Positions 19,501-28,568 of a stretch of DNA of 64,000 nucleotides are shown here, one piece after another. The notes below the pieces were generated by a model. It saw only the letters and a program-made list of their open reading frames with translations. It made no database searches and was not told the DNA's origin. Source of the stretch: Acidovorax sp. Lineage in GTDB: Bacteria; Pseudomonadota; Gammaproteobacteria; Burkholderiales; Burkholderiaceae_C. The stretch covers positions 1 through 64,000 of the forward strand of contig JAITLO010000045.1 of NCBI GenBank assembly GCA_031277855.1, given 5' to 3'. Positions within the stretch are counted from its first letter, which is position 1. The number at the start of each line of letters is the position of its first letter. A program made the position numbers and the translations under genes.

Positions 19501-20010
19501 ATGGACCCCATCAGCCACTTCACCACCTTGGCACGCTACGGCCAATGGGCCATGGTGCGGCTGCTGGACGCCGTGGCGCTGTTGCCGGAGGCGGAGTACC
19601 GGCGTGATGTGGGCCTGTTTTTTCGCAGCATCCACGGCACGCTCAACCACCTCTTGGTGACCGAGCACCATTTGTGGTTTGTGCGCTTTTCAGAAGGCGT
19701 GTCGCCCAAGGTGGCGCTGGATGCCGAGCTGGAGCCCAATCGCGCCACGCTGGACGCCAGCTTGCGCGGCCTGGCCGAACGCTGGGAACCCTGGCTGGCC
19801 ACGGTGCCCGCCGCACGCTGGGCGCAAACGCTGGACTACACCACCATGCGTGGCCTGCCGGCCAGCCTGCCCTTTGCGGCCACGCTGACCCATGTCTTCA
19901 ACCATGGCACACACCACCGCGGCCAGATCACGGCGGCGCTGACCCAGCTGGGCCAGCCCTGCCCGGAGCTGGACCTGGTGTACTACCTGCAAAGCCTGGG
20001 TACGCCATGA
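19501..20010 (+). CDS. DinB-family four-helix-bundle protein
   Basis: A 169-residue DinB/YfiT-like protein. The metal triad expected of the fold is present: His50 (TLNHLL) plus His135 and His139 (FNHGTHHRGQI). Family members include thiol-dependent S-transferases and hydrolases; SOS induction applies only to the founding Bacillus member, and no LexA site is seen here. It starts 21 bp after mccB with AAAGGAG upstream, so it is co-transcribed inside the leucine operon. It may be a metal-dependent enzyme for a by-product or just a passenger. Confidence 0.88.
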   Translation: MDPISHFTTLARYGQWAMVRLLDAVALLPEAEYRRDVGLFFRSIHGTLNHLLVTEHHLWFVRFSEGVSPKVALDAELEPNRATLDASLRGLAERWEPWLATVPAARWAQTLDYTTMRGLPASLPFAATLTHVFNHGTHHRGQITAALTQLGQPCPELDLVYYLQSLGTP

Positions 20011-20065
20011 ACTCCATGCACCTTTTCCCTTTTTCGCCGGCCCCTACCCGGCAGGAGAAAGTCCT

Positions 20066-20860
20066 ATGACCCACCGCTATCTGACCCTGACCGTCAACGC
20101 TGGCGTGGCCACGGTCACGCTGACCCAGCCGGAAATCCGCAATGCCTTCAGCGATGAGGTGATTGCCGAAATCACCGAAGCCTTTCGCACGGCAGGCGGG
20201 CGTGCCGATGTGCGCGCCATTGTGCTGGCGGCCGAAGGCCCGGCGTTCTGTGCCGGTGCCAATCTGAACTGGATGCGCCGCATGGCTGACTACAGCCGCG
20301 AGGAAAACCTGCAGGACGCGGGCGCCCTGGCCGAGATGCTGCGCACCATCTACGCCTGCCCCAAGCCCACGATTGCCCGCATCCAGGGCGATGTCTATGC
20401 CGGTGGCATGGGCCTGGTGGCGGCCTGCGATATGGCGGTGGCGTCCAGCAATGCCGGTTTTTGCCTGTCGGAAGTGAAGATCGGCCTGGTGCCCGGCACC
20501 ATCGCCCCCTATGTGCTGCGCGCCATGGGCGCGCGCGCTGGTCACCGCTACTTTTTGACCGGGGAACGCTTTGATGCGGCTGAGGCGCTGCGCATAGGCT
20601 TTGTCCACCAGGTGGTGGAAGACGCCGAGGCCCTGGACGCTGCCGTGGATGGCCTGCTCAAGTCGCTGCTGGTGGCGGGGCCCGAGGCGGTCAAGGTCTG
20701 CAAGCAACTGGTGCAGGACGTGGCCGGCCGCGACATCGATGCCCCGCTGATTGCCGCCACCGTGGAGGTGATTGCCGATATCCGCGCCAGCGCGGAAGGC
20801 AAGGAGGGCGTGCAGGCGTTCCTTGGCAAGCGCAAACCGAAATGGTTGGGTACCCCCTGA
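20066..20860 (+). CDS. liuC: Methylglutaconyl-CoA hydratase (enoyl-CoA hydratase family)
   Basis: A 264-residue crotonase-fold enzyme. The CoA/oxyanion segments AAEGPAFCAGANLNWM and GDVYAGGMGLVAACDMAVA and the loop FCLSEVKIGLVPGTIAPYV are intact. The position between the two MCC subunit genes identifies it as the hydratase that turns 3-methylglutaconyl-CoA into HMG-CoA. The NLNWM form after the first motif is common in LiuC-type members. The start is preceded by CAGGAGAAAG. A general enoyl-CoA hydratase is the only real alternative. Confidence 0.9.
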   Translation: MTHRYLTLTVNAGVATVTLTQPEIRNAFSDEVIAEITEAFRTAGGRADVRAIVLAAEGPAFCAGANLNWMRRMADYSREENLQDAGALAEMLRTIYACPKPTIARIQGDVYAGGMGLVAACDMAVASSNAGFCLSEVKIGLVPGTIAPYVLRAMGARAGHRYFLTGERFDAAEALRIGFVHQVVEDAEALDAAVDGLLKSLLVAGPEAVKVCKQLVQDVAGRDIDAPLIAATVEVIADIRASAEGKEGVQAFLGKRKPKWLGTP

Positions 20861-20876
20861 GCCGCTGCAGTGATCG

Positions 20877-20965
20877 ACTCCCTCCCCCGCCGGGGGAGGG
20901 TTTGGGTGGGGGATTGCAGCGCCGGCGTTGCGCCCCCATCCCCGTCTTCCCCCAGAGGGGGGAAG
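20877..20965. repeat. GC-rich hairpin repeats between liuC and mccA
   Basis: Two palindromic units lie side by side: CCCTCCCCC and GGGGGAGGG around a two-base loop (from 20880), then TCTTCCCCC and GGGGGGAAGGA from about 20945. The first, followed by TTTGGGTGGGGG, matches the element at 4032. The remaining bases to 21055 include a GATAGCT..GCGCTTGATAGACAAGCG stretch and no gene. The hairpins could reduce read-through and uncouple liuC from mccA expression. Confidence 0.7.
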
Positions 20966-21055
20966 GAGTGAATGCAGAAAAAAGATAGCTAGAAGCGCTT
21001 GATAGACAAGCGTTTCGTGACGAAATAACCGAAATAAGAGACGAGAAAGCGCTGT

Positions 21056-23098
21056 ATGTTCAAGAAGATCCTGATCGCCAACCGCGGTGAAATCGCCTGC
21101 CGTGTGGCCGCTTCCGCCCGCCGCATGGGCGTGCGCACCGTGGCCGTGTATTCCGATGCCGACGCCGATGCCAAACATGTGGCGGCCTGCGATGAGGCCG
21201 TGCACATCGGTGGCAGCGCGCCCAAGGACAGCTATCTGCGCTGGGAGCGCATTCTGGAAGCGGCCAAGGCCACGGGCGCCGAGGCCATTCACCCCGGCTA
21301 CGGCTTCCTTTCCGAGAACGAAGACTTTGCCCAGGCCTGCCAGGCTGCCGGCCTGGTCTTTATCGGCCCGCCCGCATCGGCGATTCGCGCCATGGGTTTG
21401 AAGGCCGAGTCCAAGCAGCTAATGGAAAAAGCCGGCGTGCCCCTGGTGCCCGGCTACCACGGTGCCGACCAGAACCCCGAGATGCTGCACAAAGAGGCCG
21501 ACCGCATCGGCTACCCGGTGCTGATCAAGGCCAGCGCCGGCGGCGGTGGCAAGGGCATGCGCCTGGTGGAAAAAAGCGAAGACTTTGTCGCTGCCCTGGC
21601 CAGCTGCCAGCGCGAGGCCATCAACAGCTTTGGCAACGATGCCGTGCTGATCGAGAAATATGTGCTGCGCCCGCGCCATATCGAGATCCAGGTGTTTGGC
21701 GACACCCAGGGCAACTGCGTCTACCTGTTCGAGCGCGATTGCTCGGTGCAGCGCCGCCACCAGAAGGTGCTGGAAGAGGCCCCGGCCCCCGGCATGACCG
21801 AGGCCTTGCGCAAGCAAATGGGCGAGGCCGCCGTGGCAGCGGCCAAGGCCGTGCACTATGTGGGCGCGGGCACGGTGGAATTCATCGTCGAGCAGCCCGG
21901 TGGCTATGAAGCCCCCGAGCAGATGAAGTTCTACTTCATGGAGATGAACACCCGCCTGCAGGTGGAGCACCCTGTGACAGAGGCCATCACCGGCGAGGAC
22001 CTGGTGGCCTGGCAGCTGCAAGTGGCCGCCGGCAAGCCTCTGCCAAAACAGCAATCGGAACTGCGTATTCAAGGCCACGCCATCGAGGCCCGCATCTGCG
22101 CCGAAAACCCCGACAACGGCTTTCTGCCCGCCACCGGCTCTCTGCATGTCTACCGCAAGCCGGTCTGCACCAGCTTTGAAATCGGTGAGGTGCGCGTGGA
22201 CGACGGCGTGCGCGAGGGCGATGCCATCAGCCCCTTCTACGACTCCATGATCGCCAAGCTCATTGTGCGCGGCGAGACGCGCGAGCAGGCGCTGGCGCGG
22301 CTGGATGCGGCGCTTGCGCAGACCCATATCGTGGGTCTGGCCACCAATGTGCAGTTTCTGCGCAAGGTGATTCGCAGCCAGGCCTTTGCCACGGCCCAGC
22401 TGGATACGGCGCTGATCGAGCGTGAGCGCCCCGAGCTGTTTGGCCAGGACCCCGTGGGCCGTGAGCTGGCCGTGGCCGCTGCCGTGGCGGCGATCCTGGC
22501 CCGGGAGCAAGGCCTGCAAAACGCCGACCCCTTCAGCCAGCGTGATGGCTGGAGCATGTATGGCCGCCAGCAGCGTTACTTCCAATTCACCCACCAGGGC
22601 GTGGAACTGGCTGCCACCCTGGTCTATGCCCAGGGCGACACCCCAGCCCAGCTGGGCGTGGCGGAAGTTGGTGCGCAGGTCGCAGGCCAGCTCCAGCCGC
22701 TGCAATCCAAGGTCTTGGCTGACGGCCGCCTGGACCTGCAACTGGGCGCGCTGCGCACCAGTGCCAATGTCTATGTGCAGGGCGACGCCGTGGCGGTGTT
22801 CACCCACGCAGGCGGCACGCTGCTGACGGCCGTGGACCTGATGGCCCATGCTGGCGACAGCGGCACCGAAGGCGGCCGCCTCACGGCCCCCATGCCGGGC
22901 AAGCTGGTGTCGTTTGCCGTCAAGGCCGGCGATGCCGTGACCAAGGGCCAGGCCCTGGCCGTGATGGAAGCCATGAAGATGGAACACACCATTGCCGCCC
23001 CGGCCGATGGCGTGGTGGAGGAGCTGTTGTATGCGCCGGGTGACCAGGTGGCGGAGGGCGCCGAACTCATCCGTATCTCCACTGCCGTGGCTGCCTGA
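21056..23098 (+). CDS. mccA: Methylcrotonyl-CoA carboxylase biotin-containing (alpha) subunit
   Basis: A 680-residue protein with biotin carboxylase N-terminal, ATP-grasp and C-terminal domains (about 1-450), including [13 protein letters not shown], the glycine-rich [10 protein letters not shown] loop and [16 protein letters not shown] middle beta domain and a C-terminal biotinyl domain follow; the biotin lysine is Lys641 in EAMKMEH. It carboxylates its own biotin with bicarbonate and ATP and hands the carboxyl to MccB. It lacks the carboxyltransferase region of pyruvate carboxylase. A terminator-like structure follows. Paralogous PccA or acetyl-CoA carboxylases look alike; context settles the call. 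Confidence 0.94.
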   Translation: MFKKILIANRGEIACRVAASARRMGVRTVAVYSDADADAKHVAACDEAVHIGGSAPKDSYLRWERILEAAKATGAEAIHPGYGFLSENEDFAQACQAAGLVFIGPPASAIRAMGLKAESKQLMEKAGVPLVPGYHGADQNPEMLHKEADRIGYPVLIKASAGGGGKGMRLVEKSEDFVAALASCQREAINSFGNDAVLIEKYVLRPRHIEIQVFGDTQGNCVYLFERDCSVQRRHQKVLEEAPAPGMTEALRKQMGEAAVAAAKAVHYVGAGTVEFIVEQPGGYEAPEQMKFYFMEMNTRLQVEHPVTEAITGEDLVAWQLQVAAGKPLPKQQSELRIQGHAIEARICAENPDNGFLPATGSLHVYRKPVCTSFEIGEVRVDDGVREGDAISPFYDSMIAKLIVRGETREQALARLDAALAQTHIVGLATNVQFLRKVIRSQAFATAQLDTALIERERPELFGQDPVGRELAVAAAVAAILAREQGLQNADPFSQRDGWSMYGRQQRYFQFTHQGVELAATLVYAQGDTPAQLGVAEVGAQVAGQLQPLQSKVLADGRLDLQLGALRTSANVYVQGDAVAVFTHAGGTLLTAVDLMAHAGDSGTEGGRLTAPMPGKLVSFAVKAGDAVTKGQALAVMEAMKMEHTIAAPADGVVEELLYAPGDQVAEGAELIRISTAVAA

Positions 23099-23104
23099 TC
23101 GGAC

Positions 23105-23211
23105 GTGATGGCAGCCATCACAAAGTGAGCACCCTCTGCATGCATGGTCTGGTTTTGGAGGCTGAATAGCCTTCAACTCTAGGCTTTATATGCAGGCGGT
23201 GCTCCTTTTTT
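23105..23211 (+). terminator. Hairpin pair ending the leucine operon
   Basis: GTGATGGC and GCCATCAC (23105-23121) form a perfect 8-bp hairpin. A longer structure follows: GAGCACC (23127-23133) pairs with GGTGCTC, then TGCAT with ATGCA inside, and the outer stem is followed by CTTTTTTCT ending at 23212. The second acts as a probable intrinsic terminator with a long structured loop. Confidence 0.6.
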
Positions 23212-23274
23212 CTATGAGGCACTTGCATTGCCTTTGACAGCACTTGCTTGGCAAGCCGGTTACCCTCCACGCTT

Positions 23275-24195
23275 ATGAAGATCAGCTTTTGTTGCAAGGA
23301 CACCAAGGCCGAGCCTTGGTTAGAAGGTTTACATGCCGCACTGCCGGATGCAGACATCAGCGTGTGGCAGCCGGGCGCACCCCAGGCGGACTACGCCGTG
23401 GTCTGGGCACCGCCCCAGCAGTTCATGGACGAGCAACCAGGTCTGAAGGCCTTGTTCAACATCGGCGCCGGTGTGGATGCGCTGATGAAGTTGAAGCTCC
23501 CGCCACAGGCCCAGGTGGTGCGTCTGGATGATGCCGGCATGTCGGTGCAAATGGCCGAATACGTGAGCCAGGCGGTGATCCGCCACTTCCGCGAGCTGGA
23601 TGGTTATGAGGCCGATATGCGTGCTGGTACCTGGGCGTTTCGCAAGCCGCGTGCGCGTGCCGATTTCACCGTGGGTGTGATGGGCCTGGGCGTGCTGGGC
23701 GCGCGCGTAGCCAAGGCGCTGACGGTGTTTGAATTCCCCGTGCTGGGCTGGAGCCGCTCGCCCAAGACGGTGGAAGCTGTGCCTACCCTGCACGGCAGCC
23801 AGGGCTTTGCCGAGTTTCTGGCCCAGACCCGCATTCTGGTGAATCTGCTGCCGCTGACGCCCGAGACCGAGAACATTCTCAACCGTGCCAACCTCAGCCA
23901 GCTGCAGCGCGGCGCCTATGTGATCAATGTCGCGCGCGGCGGCCATCTGGTGGAAGAAGACCTGCTGGCGCTGATTGCCGAGGGCCAGATTGCTGGCGCT
24001 ACGCTGGATGTGTTCCGCCAGGAGCCACTGCCTGCAGGCCACCCGTTCTGGAGCGAGCCGTGCATCACGCTGACGCCCCACACCTCGGCCCGCACGCTGC
24101 GCGATGAAAGCATTGCCCAGATCGTGGGCAAGGTGGTGGCCATGAGCCGTGGCGAGGCGGTGCAGGGCATGGTGGATGTGCAGCGCGGCTATTGA
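23275..24195 (+). CDS. Glyoxylate/hydroxypyruvate reductase A-like dehydrogenase
   Basis: A 306-residue D-2-hydroxyacid dehydrogenase of the GhrA type. The NAD(P) motif is GVMGLGVLGARVA (about 143-155). The catalytic region shows NLLPLTPETENIL, then INVARGGHLVEEDLL with the active-site arginine, the acid in the DVFRQEPLP strand, and the histidine in TPHTSA. The subfamily reduces glyoxylate and hydroxypyruvate with NADPH. The ATG at 23275 gives the family's N-terminus; no strong ribosome site is visible. It stands between the leucine operon terminator and the phosphoethanolamine transferase. Confidence 0.9.
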   Translation: MKISFCCKDTKAEPWLEGLHAALPDADISVWQPGAPQADYAVVWAPPQQFMDEQPGLKALFNIGAGVDALMKLKLPPQAQVVRLDDAGMSVQMAEYVSQAVIRHFRELDGYEADMRAGTWAFRKPRARADFTVGVMGLGVLGARVAKALTVFEFPVLGWSRSPKTVEAVPTLHGSQGFAEFLAQTRILVNLLPLTPETENILNRANLSQLQRGAYVINVARGGHLVEEDLLALIAEGQIAGATLDVFRQEPLPAGHPFWSEPCITLTPHTSARTLRDESIAQIVGKVVAMSRGEAVQGMVDVQRGY

Positions 24196-24299
24196 TTGCC
24201 AACAATGAACCAGGGCGGCGCGGTCGGACAGTGAGATTCGGGCACAGTACGCCCTTTGGTGAAGCCGGCTCAAACCGGCGCAAGTTGGAAAAACAGGGT

Positions 24300-25922
24300 A
24301 TGAATGTTTCCAGGGAGGGCCTGCAGAGGGCACAACAGTCTGGTGCCTCGGCAACCTGGCTGCAGAGAGGCTCCACTGCATGGGCGTGGTTGTGGCTGTT
24401 TTTGCCGTTGCTGTGGATGTGGCCCATCGCACGGTCTGCGGAGAACGCGGCGCTGTCGGCCTTGCTGCTGTGCGGGTGCCTGCTGTGGCGGCCCGTGGCG
24501 CGGGTGGCCGCATGCGCACTGGTGCTGATCGGTGCCTGCTATTTGGGCTATTTCTACGCGGTGCGCTCGGAACCAGATGAGTTTTTCTGGTATTCGCTGC
24601 TGGGGGCCTCGGCTTCCGAAGCCTGGGAATACGCCACTTCTTATCGGGTGCAAGACCTGGCCATTGTCCTGACCTGGCTGCTGCCCGCAGTGGCCGCCGC
24701 AGCCTATCTGTGGCGCGCGCCGCGCTTGCTGCAGGGGCGCATGGGGCGCGGCCTGGGATGGTTGTCGCTGGCAATATGGGCCTTGTTTGCGGGCACCAGC
24801 ATCACCAAGGGCTATAGCTTGGAAGCCGCGTTGCGGCGCGTGGAACGGGTCTACCCGATGGCGATGTGGGAGTCCCACATCCGCTACACCCATGCTTCTT
24901 CGGCGATCTACCAGATCCCAGAGGTACCCGCCCCTGCCCACGCCGCCATGGCCGATGTGGTGGTGGTGGTGATTGGCGAAAGTGCCAGCGCACAGCGCTG
25001 GTCTTTGCTGGGCTACCAGGGGAACGAAACGAATGCAGCGCTACAGCCCTGGAGCGAGGGGTTGCTGGCCTTGCCTGTCACGTCTAACGGCAACAACACG
25101 GGCAAGACGGTGCCGGTGCTGCTGACGGGGCAGAAGATGCGCCAGCTGTCCGATGGAGGCATGCTGACCTATCTGGATACCGCGCGCAAAGCCGGCTTCA
25201 GGGTGGAGACGCTGAGCAACCAGAGTGCATCGGGCATGGATTTGAGCTTTGCCAATGCGGCGTTGCGCCAGCGCTCCGACCTGTTTGTCAATCTGCAAGA
25301 TGGTGAGTACGACGGTGCCTTGTCTCCTTTGCTGGCGAAAAGCCTGGAGCAGGCTGCTGCGGGCAAGCCCTTGCTGGTCACCTTGCACATGTATGGCAGC
25401 CACCCCCGTGTTGCCAAGCGCTATCCCGCAGCGTTTGCGCTCTGGGATGATCCCTATGACAACAGCATTGCCTACTCCAGCAGCCTGCTGGCAGATTGGA
25501 TGGCGCAGCTGGAGGCCTTGAAGGGCCTGCGCACCGCTCTGGTGTATGTGTCAGACCATGGGCAAAATTTCCCCCAATGCGGTGGCTCTTACACCCACGG
25601 CAGTGCGCGCAGCGCCTATGAGGTGCCCTTTATGCTGTGGGGCAATGCGGCTTTGCGTACCCAGCACGCCGCATGGTGGGCGCAGCTGCAGCCGGTGGCT
25701 CGCCACGCGGTGGCAGAAGACGGTGATTTGCGGCAGACCAATTTGCTGTTTCCGGCAACTATCAACAGTCTGTTGGGCTATCCGAATGCAGTGGCGGCAG
25801 AAGGCGCTGCCCGCCAGGTTGCACTGACCGGAGATGGCAGCTATCCACCGCCGGCGCAAAGCAATGGCTGCGCCGACTGGTCTGCGCATGTGGAGCGTCA
25901 ACACCCTGCGGCCGAACTTTAA
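24300..25922 (+). CDS. Phosphoethanolamine transferase (EptA/CptA-like sulfatase-fold)
   Basis: A 540-residue inner-membrane enzyme. About five hydrophobic segments fill the first 190 residues, and a periplasmic sulfatase-fold domain follows. The metal and nucleophile motif is GESAS (226-230), where Ser228 sits at the position of the usual threonine; SDHGQN near 418 and the LHMYGSHP histidine complete the zinc site. Such enzymes move phosphoethanolamine from phosphatidylethanolamine to lipid A or core sugars. Ser at this place is also seen in CptA-like members, favouring core modification. The start at 24300 is preferred over 24192 because the longer N-terminus overlaps the previous gene and is polar. 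Confidence 0.85.
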   Translation: MNVSREGLQRAQQSGASATWLQRGSTAWAWLWLFLPLLWMWPIARSAENAALSALLLCGCLLWRPVARVAACALVLIGACYLGYFYAVRSEPDEFFWYSLLGASASEAWEYATSYRVQDLAIVLTWLLPAVAAAAYLWRAPRLLQGRMGRGLGWLSLAIWALFAGTSITKGYSLEAALRRVERVYPMAMWESHIRYTHASSAIYQIPEVPAPAHAAMADVVVVVIGESASAQRWSLLGYQGNETNAALQPWSEGLLALPVTSNGNNTGKTVPVLLTGQKMRQLSDGGMLTYLDTARKAGFRVETLSNQSASGMDLSFANAALRQRSDLFVNLQDGEYDGALSPLLAKSLEQAAAGKPLLVTLHMYGSHPRVAKRYPAAFALWDDPYDNSIAYSSSLLADWMAQLEALKGLRTALVYVSDHGQNFPQCGGSYTHGSARSAYEVPFMLWGNAALRTQHAAWWAQLQPVARHAVAEDGDLRQTNLLFPATINSLLGYPNAVAAEGAARQVALTGDGSYPPPAQSNGCADWSAHVERQHPAAEL

Positions 25923-25982
25923 CTGGCGCCGGCACGGGCCTTGCAGCCTGGAGCAGAAGCCGCCTCATTACAGGAGACAAGC

Positions 25983-26894
25983 ATGAACAACTATCCCCAA
26001 CGCGTGAAACTGGTCGATGTGGGCCCCCGCGACGGCCTGCAAAACGAAAAGCAACCCGTGCCCGCCGCCGTCAAGGTGGAGCTGGTGCACCGGCTGCAGA
26101 ACGCCGGCCTGACCGAGATCGAGGTCACCAGTTTTGTGTCGCCCAAGTGGGTGCCGCAAATGGCCGACAACGCCGAGGTGATGGCCGCAGTGCAGCGCAA
26201 GCCCGGTGTGCGTTACAGCGTGCTCACGCCCAATCTCAAGGGCTATGAGGCGGCCGTGCTGTCCAAGCCGGATGAGATCGTGGTGTTTGGTGCGGCCAGC
26301 GAGGCCTTCAGCCAAAAGAACATCAACTGCTCCATTGCCGAGAGCATCGAGCGCTTTGCGCCAGTGGTGGAGGCCGCGCGTGCTGCTGGCATTTATGTGC
26401 GCGGGGCCATGAGCTGCACCGTGGGCTGCCCTTATGAGGGCGAGATCGCGCCCGAGCGCGTGGCCTATCTGGCCGGTTTGATGAAGGGCATCGGCGTGCA
26501 GCATGTGGGCGTAGCCGACACCATCGGCGTGGGCACGCCCATCAAGGTGCGCAAAGCCATCGAAGCCACGCTGCAGCATTTCAACATCAACGATGTCTCC
26601 GGCCATTTCCACGACACCTATGGGCAGGCCTTGTCCAACACCCTGGCCGCACTGGCCATGGGTGTGTGGCAGTTCGATACCTCGGTGGCTGGCCTGGGCG
26701 GTTGCCCTTATGCCAAGGGCGCCACGGGCAATGTGGCCACCGAAGACGTGGTCTACATGCTGCACGGCATGGGTATTGAAACCGGCATTGATCTGGACAA
26801 GCTGATCGATGCCGGCGCCTACATCAGCGAACACCTGGGCCGGCCCACGCAGTCGCGGGTGGCCAAGGCCATCTTGGCCAAACGCGCGGCTTGA
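25983..26894 (+). CDS. Hydroxymethylglutaryl-CoA lyase
   Basis: A 303-residue HMGL-like TIM-barrel enzyme. The conserved VDVGPRDGLQNE (Arg16, Asp17) binds metal and substrate; HFHDTYGQ supplies metal histidines, and the catalytic cysteine is Cys241 in GLGGCPYAKGATGN. It cleaves HMG-CoA to acetoacetate and acetyl-CoA, the last step of the leucine route encoded around it. The start at 25983 follows AGGAGA. It is separated from mccA by two unrelated genes, so expression may be independent. Confidence 0.95.
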   Translation: MNNYPQRVKLVDVGPRDGLQNEKQPVPAAVKVELVHRLQNAGLTEIEVTSFVSPKWVPQMADNAEVMAAVQRKPGVRYSVLTPNLKGYEAAVLSKPDEIVVFGAASEAFSQKNINCSIAESIERFAPVVEAARAAGIYVRGAMSCTVGCPYEGEIAPERVAYLAGLMKGIGVQHVGVADTIGVGTPIKVRKAIEATLQHFNINDVSGHFHDTYGQALSNTLAALAMGVWQFDTSVAGLGGCPYAKGATGNVATEDVVYMLHGMGIETGIDLDKLIDAGAYISEHLGRPTQSRVAKAILAKRAA

Positions 26895-26957
26895 TCTCTG
26901 TGGCCTGGGCTGGAACGTTGCGTGAGAAAGGTGTGAAAAGCACCTAGGATGGCGGCC

Positions 26958-27509
26958 ATGTCAACTCGAACCCATCAACGCCTCTCGCGCCTGGCCCTGG
27001 TGCTGTCCTGCAGCCTGCTGTTGGGCGCCTGCGCGGGCATGGATGCCCAGGAATGCCGGGACACGGACTGGGCCTATCTGGGGCAGCTCGATGCCATGGA
27101 GGGCAAGCTGGACCTGGAAACCCGTGCCAGGCGCCACGCCAGAGCTTGCAAGAAAAACGGTGTGGCCATGGATGTGCGCGCCTACCAGCAGGGCTGGATG
27201 CGTGGGCTCCGGGATTTTTGTACGCCCGAAAGCGGCAAGGCCTATGCCGAAAGCGGCCGCCAGTTCCAGATGGGTTACTGCCCCGCACAGCTGGAAGCCG
27301 CTTTTTTGCAAGGCTATTCACCGGTCCGCGAGCGCTATGAAATGCAGCAGGCCATAGTCGAGCTTGAGCGCCGCATCGCCGCCAAGAAAAAAGAGCTGCG
27401 TGAGGCGCGGGATGCCAAGAACAGCGCCAGCCATATCGCCTATGTGCAAAAGGGCTTGCGCGACCTGCAGCTGGAGCTGGTGAAGCTCAAACTCAAACTG
27501 GCGCAGTAA
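26958..27509 (+). CDS. DUF2799 lipoprotein
   Basis: A 183-residue lipoprotein. The signal sequence ends in a lipobox LLLGAC, so the mature N-terminal cysteine would be acylated and the protein anchored in a membrane facing the periplasm. The mature part has DWAYLGQLDAMEG, YQQGWMRGLRDFC and GYCPA elements, which match the DUF2799 pattern, and ends in a coiled-coil of about 60 residues (LERRIAAKKKELREARDAK). An ATG nine bases upstream (26949) could also be used. Function is unknown. Confidence 0.82.
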   Translation: MSTRTHQRLSRLALVLSCSLLLGACAGMDAQECRDTDWAYLGQLDAMEGKLDLETRARRHARACKKNGVAMDVRAYQQGWMRGLRDFCTPESGKAYAESGRQFQMGYCPAQLEAAFLQGYSPVRERYEMQQAIVELERRIAAKKKELREARDAKNSASHIAYVQKGLRDLQLELVKLKLKLAQ

Positions 27510-27571
27510 AGCCGCAGCGCAAGGACTGCGCGGTGGAGGGCGCGAGGCGCTCATTCTTCAAAGAGTTTTTT

Positions 27572-28084
27572 ATGTGTGGATCAGAACTTCACGCCCTGCC
27601 CGAAGGGGTGCAGCGCGTCAGCCGTTTTTTGCAGGATGCCGGCCATCCCCATGCGCCGCAGATGCTGGATGGCGCAGCCCGTACCTCGCAGGAGGCGGCC
27701 GACCAGTTGGGCATTGCCGTGGGGCAGGTGGCCAAGAGCGTGATCTTCAAACGCAAGGAAGACGGCGCCCATGTGCTGGTGGTGGCCGCAGGTGACCGCC
27801 GTGTGGACGAGAAAAAGCTGGCGGCCCTGGTGGGCAAGGTGGGCCGGGCGGACGCTGACTATGTGAAGGAGCGCACCGGCTTTTCCATCGGCGGTGTCAG
27901 CCCCGTAGCCCATGTGCAGCCACCGGTGGTGGTGATTGACGATAGCCTGGCGCGCTTCGATGTGCTGTGGGCTGCGGCAGGCCATCCGCATGCGGTGTTT
28001 CCGCTGTCCATGGCCGCGCTCCAGCAGCTGACCGGTGCGCCGGTGGTGGATGTGGTGCAGGCGCCGGCCGGGGAGGGCGCATGA
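27572..28084 (+). CDS. YbaK/ProX-type aminoacyl-tRNA editing domain protein
   Basis: A 170-residue single-domain protein of the YbaK/EbsC superfamily, which hydrolyses mischarged aminoacyl-tRNAs such as Cys- or Ala-tRNAPro. The family's conserved lysine is in VAKSVIFKR (Lys55), followed by the VLVVAAGDRRVDEKKL strand and helix and GFSIGGVSPVAH, the characteristic GxxPxG-like loop. Cytosolic. The start at 27572 is selected because the frame upstream is not family-like. The stop overlaps the next gene's start (ATGA), implying coupling to the DUF1289 gene. Confidence 0.88.
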   Translation: MCGSELHALPEGVQRVSRFLQDAGHPHAPQMLDGAARTSQEAADQLGIAVGQVAKSVIFKRKEDGAHVLVVAAGDRRVDEKKLAALVGKVGRADADYVKERTGFSIGGVSPVAHVQPPVVVIDDSLARFDVLWAAAGHPHAVFPLSMAALQQLTGAPVVDVVQAPAGEGA

Positions 28085-28335
28085 GCTGTCCGCCCGCACA
28101 AGAAGCCCTGCTGTACAAGGCGCGCCAGGTGCTGGCGCAAGGCCTGCTGGATGTCCAGGCTGCCGAGGCTCCGCCATCGCCCTGTATTTCGGTGTGCCGC
28201 ATGGATGAGGATCGCAGCCATTGCGTGGGCTGTTTGCGCACGCTGGAGGAGTTGCGCCTATGGGGTAAGACCGATGCCGCCACGCAGCGCCAGATCTGGC
28301 ATGCCGTGCTACAACGCTGCGCGCTCACCACCTGA
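28081..28335 (+). CDS. DUF1289 small cysteine-rich protein
   Basis: An 84-residue protein. Four cysteines (35, 39, 48, 51) lie in CISVCRMDEDRSHCVGCLRT followed by LEELRLW, the DUF1289 signature thought to bind a metal or Fe-S centre. It overlaps the ybaK-like gene by 4 nt, and the pair is commonly found together in related genomes as far as I recall. Function is unknown. Confidence 0.88.
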   Translation: MSCPPAQEALLYKARQVLAQGLLDVQAAEAPPSPCISVCRMDEDRSHCVGCLRTLEELRLWGKTDAATQRQIWHAVLQRCALTT

Positions 28336-28371
28336 GTTTTGAAATTCAGTGGGCGCCTTGTGGTGAGGCGG

Positions 28372-28528
28372 CCATACAGCGCTTCATGCTTTGTTGCTCG
28401 CCCTTGCCGTACCCGGGTACTGTCAGCGGGCGAGACGCCGCGCCTGAAGCGCTGTCTGGCCGTTGTGGGGGAAGTTTGGGCGCACACTGCAATGGATAGG
28501 CCCGCTCTTGCAGGCATAGGGGCCGAAA
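28372..28528 (+). repeat. Dispersed structured intergenic repeat, copy 2 (with 3' tail)
   Basis: Homologous to 3874-3968. Stems: ACAGCGCTTCA with TGAAGCGCTGT (11 bp), CTCGCCC with GGGCGAG (7 bp), and an inner palindrome GTACCCGGGTAC. Every stem differs in sequence from copy 1 but remains paired, while the loop strings CATGCTTTGTTG, TTGCCGT and GACGCCGCGCCT are unchanged. The tail (CCGTTGTGGGG, then TAGGCCCGCTC..GCAGGCATA) recurs at 52452-52510. A 66-codon open frame across it (28339-28539) is judged non-coding. Confidence 0.78.
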
Positions 28529-28568
28529 AGATGTACTAACCAAGCCATAAGGTTTAAGGGAGCCGCTG

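Noticed and set aside
28339-28539. 66-codon plus-strand frame between the DUF1289 and isomerase genes
   Set aside because: It lies entirely on the structured repeat; a similar peptide appears at the 3.9-kb copy only because the DNA repeat is shared. No ribosome site.
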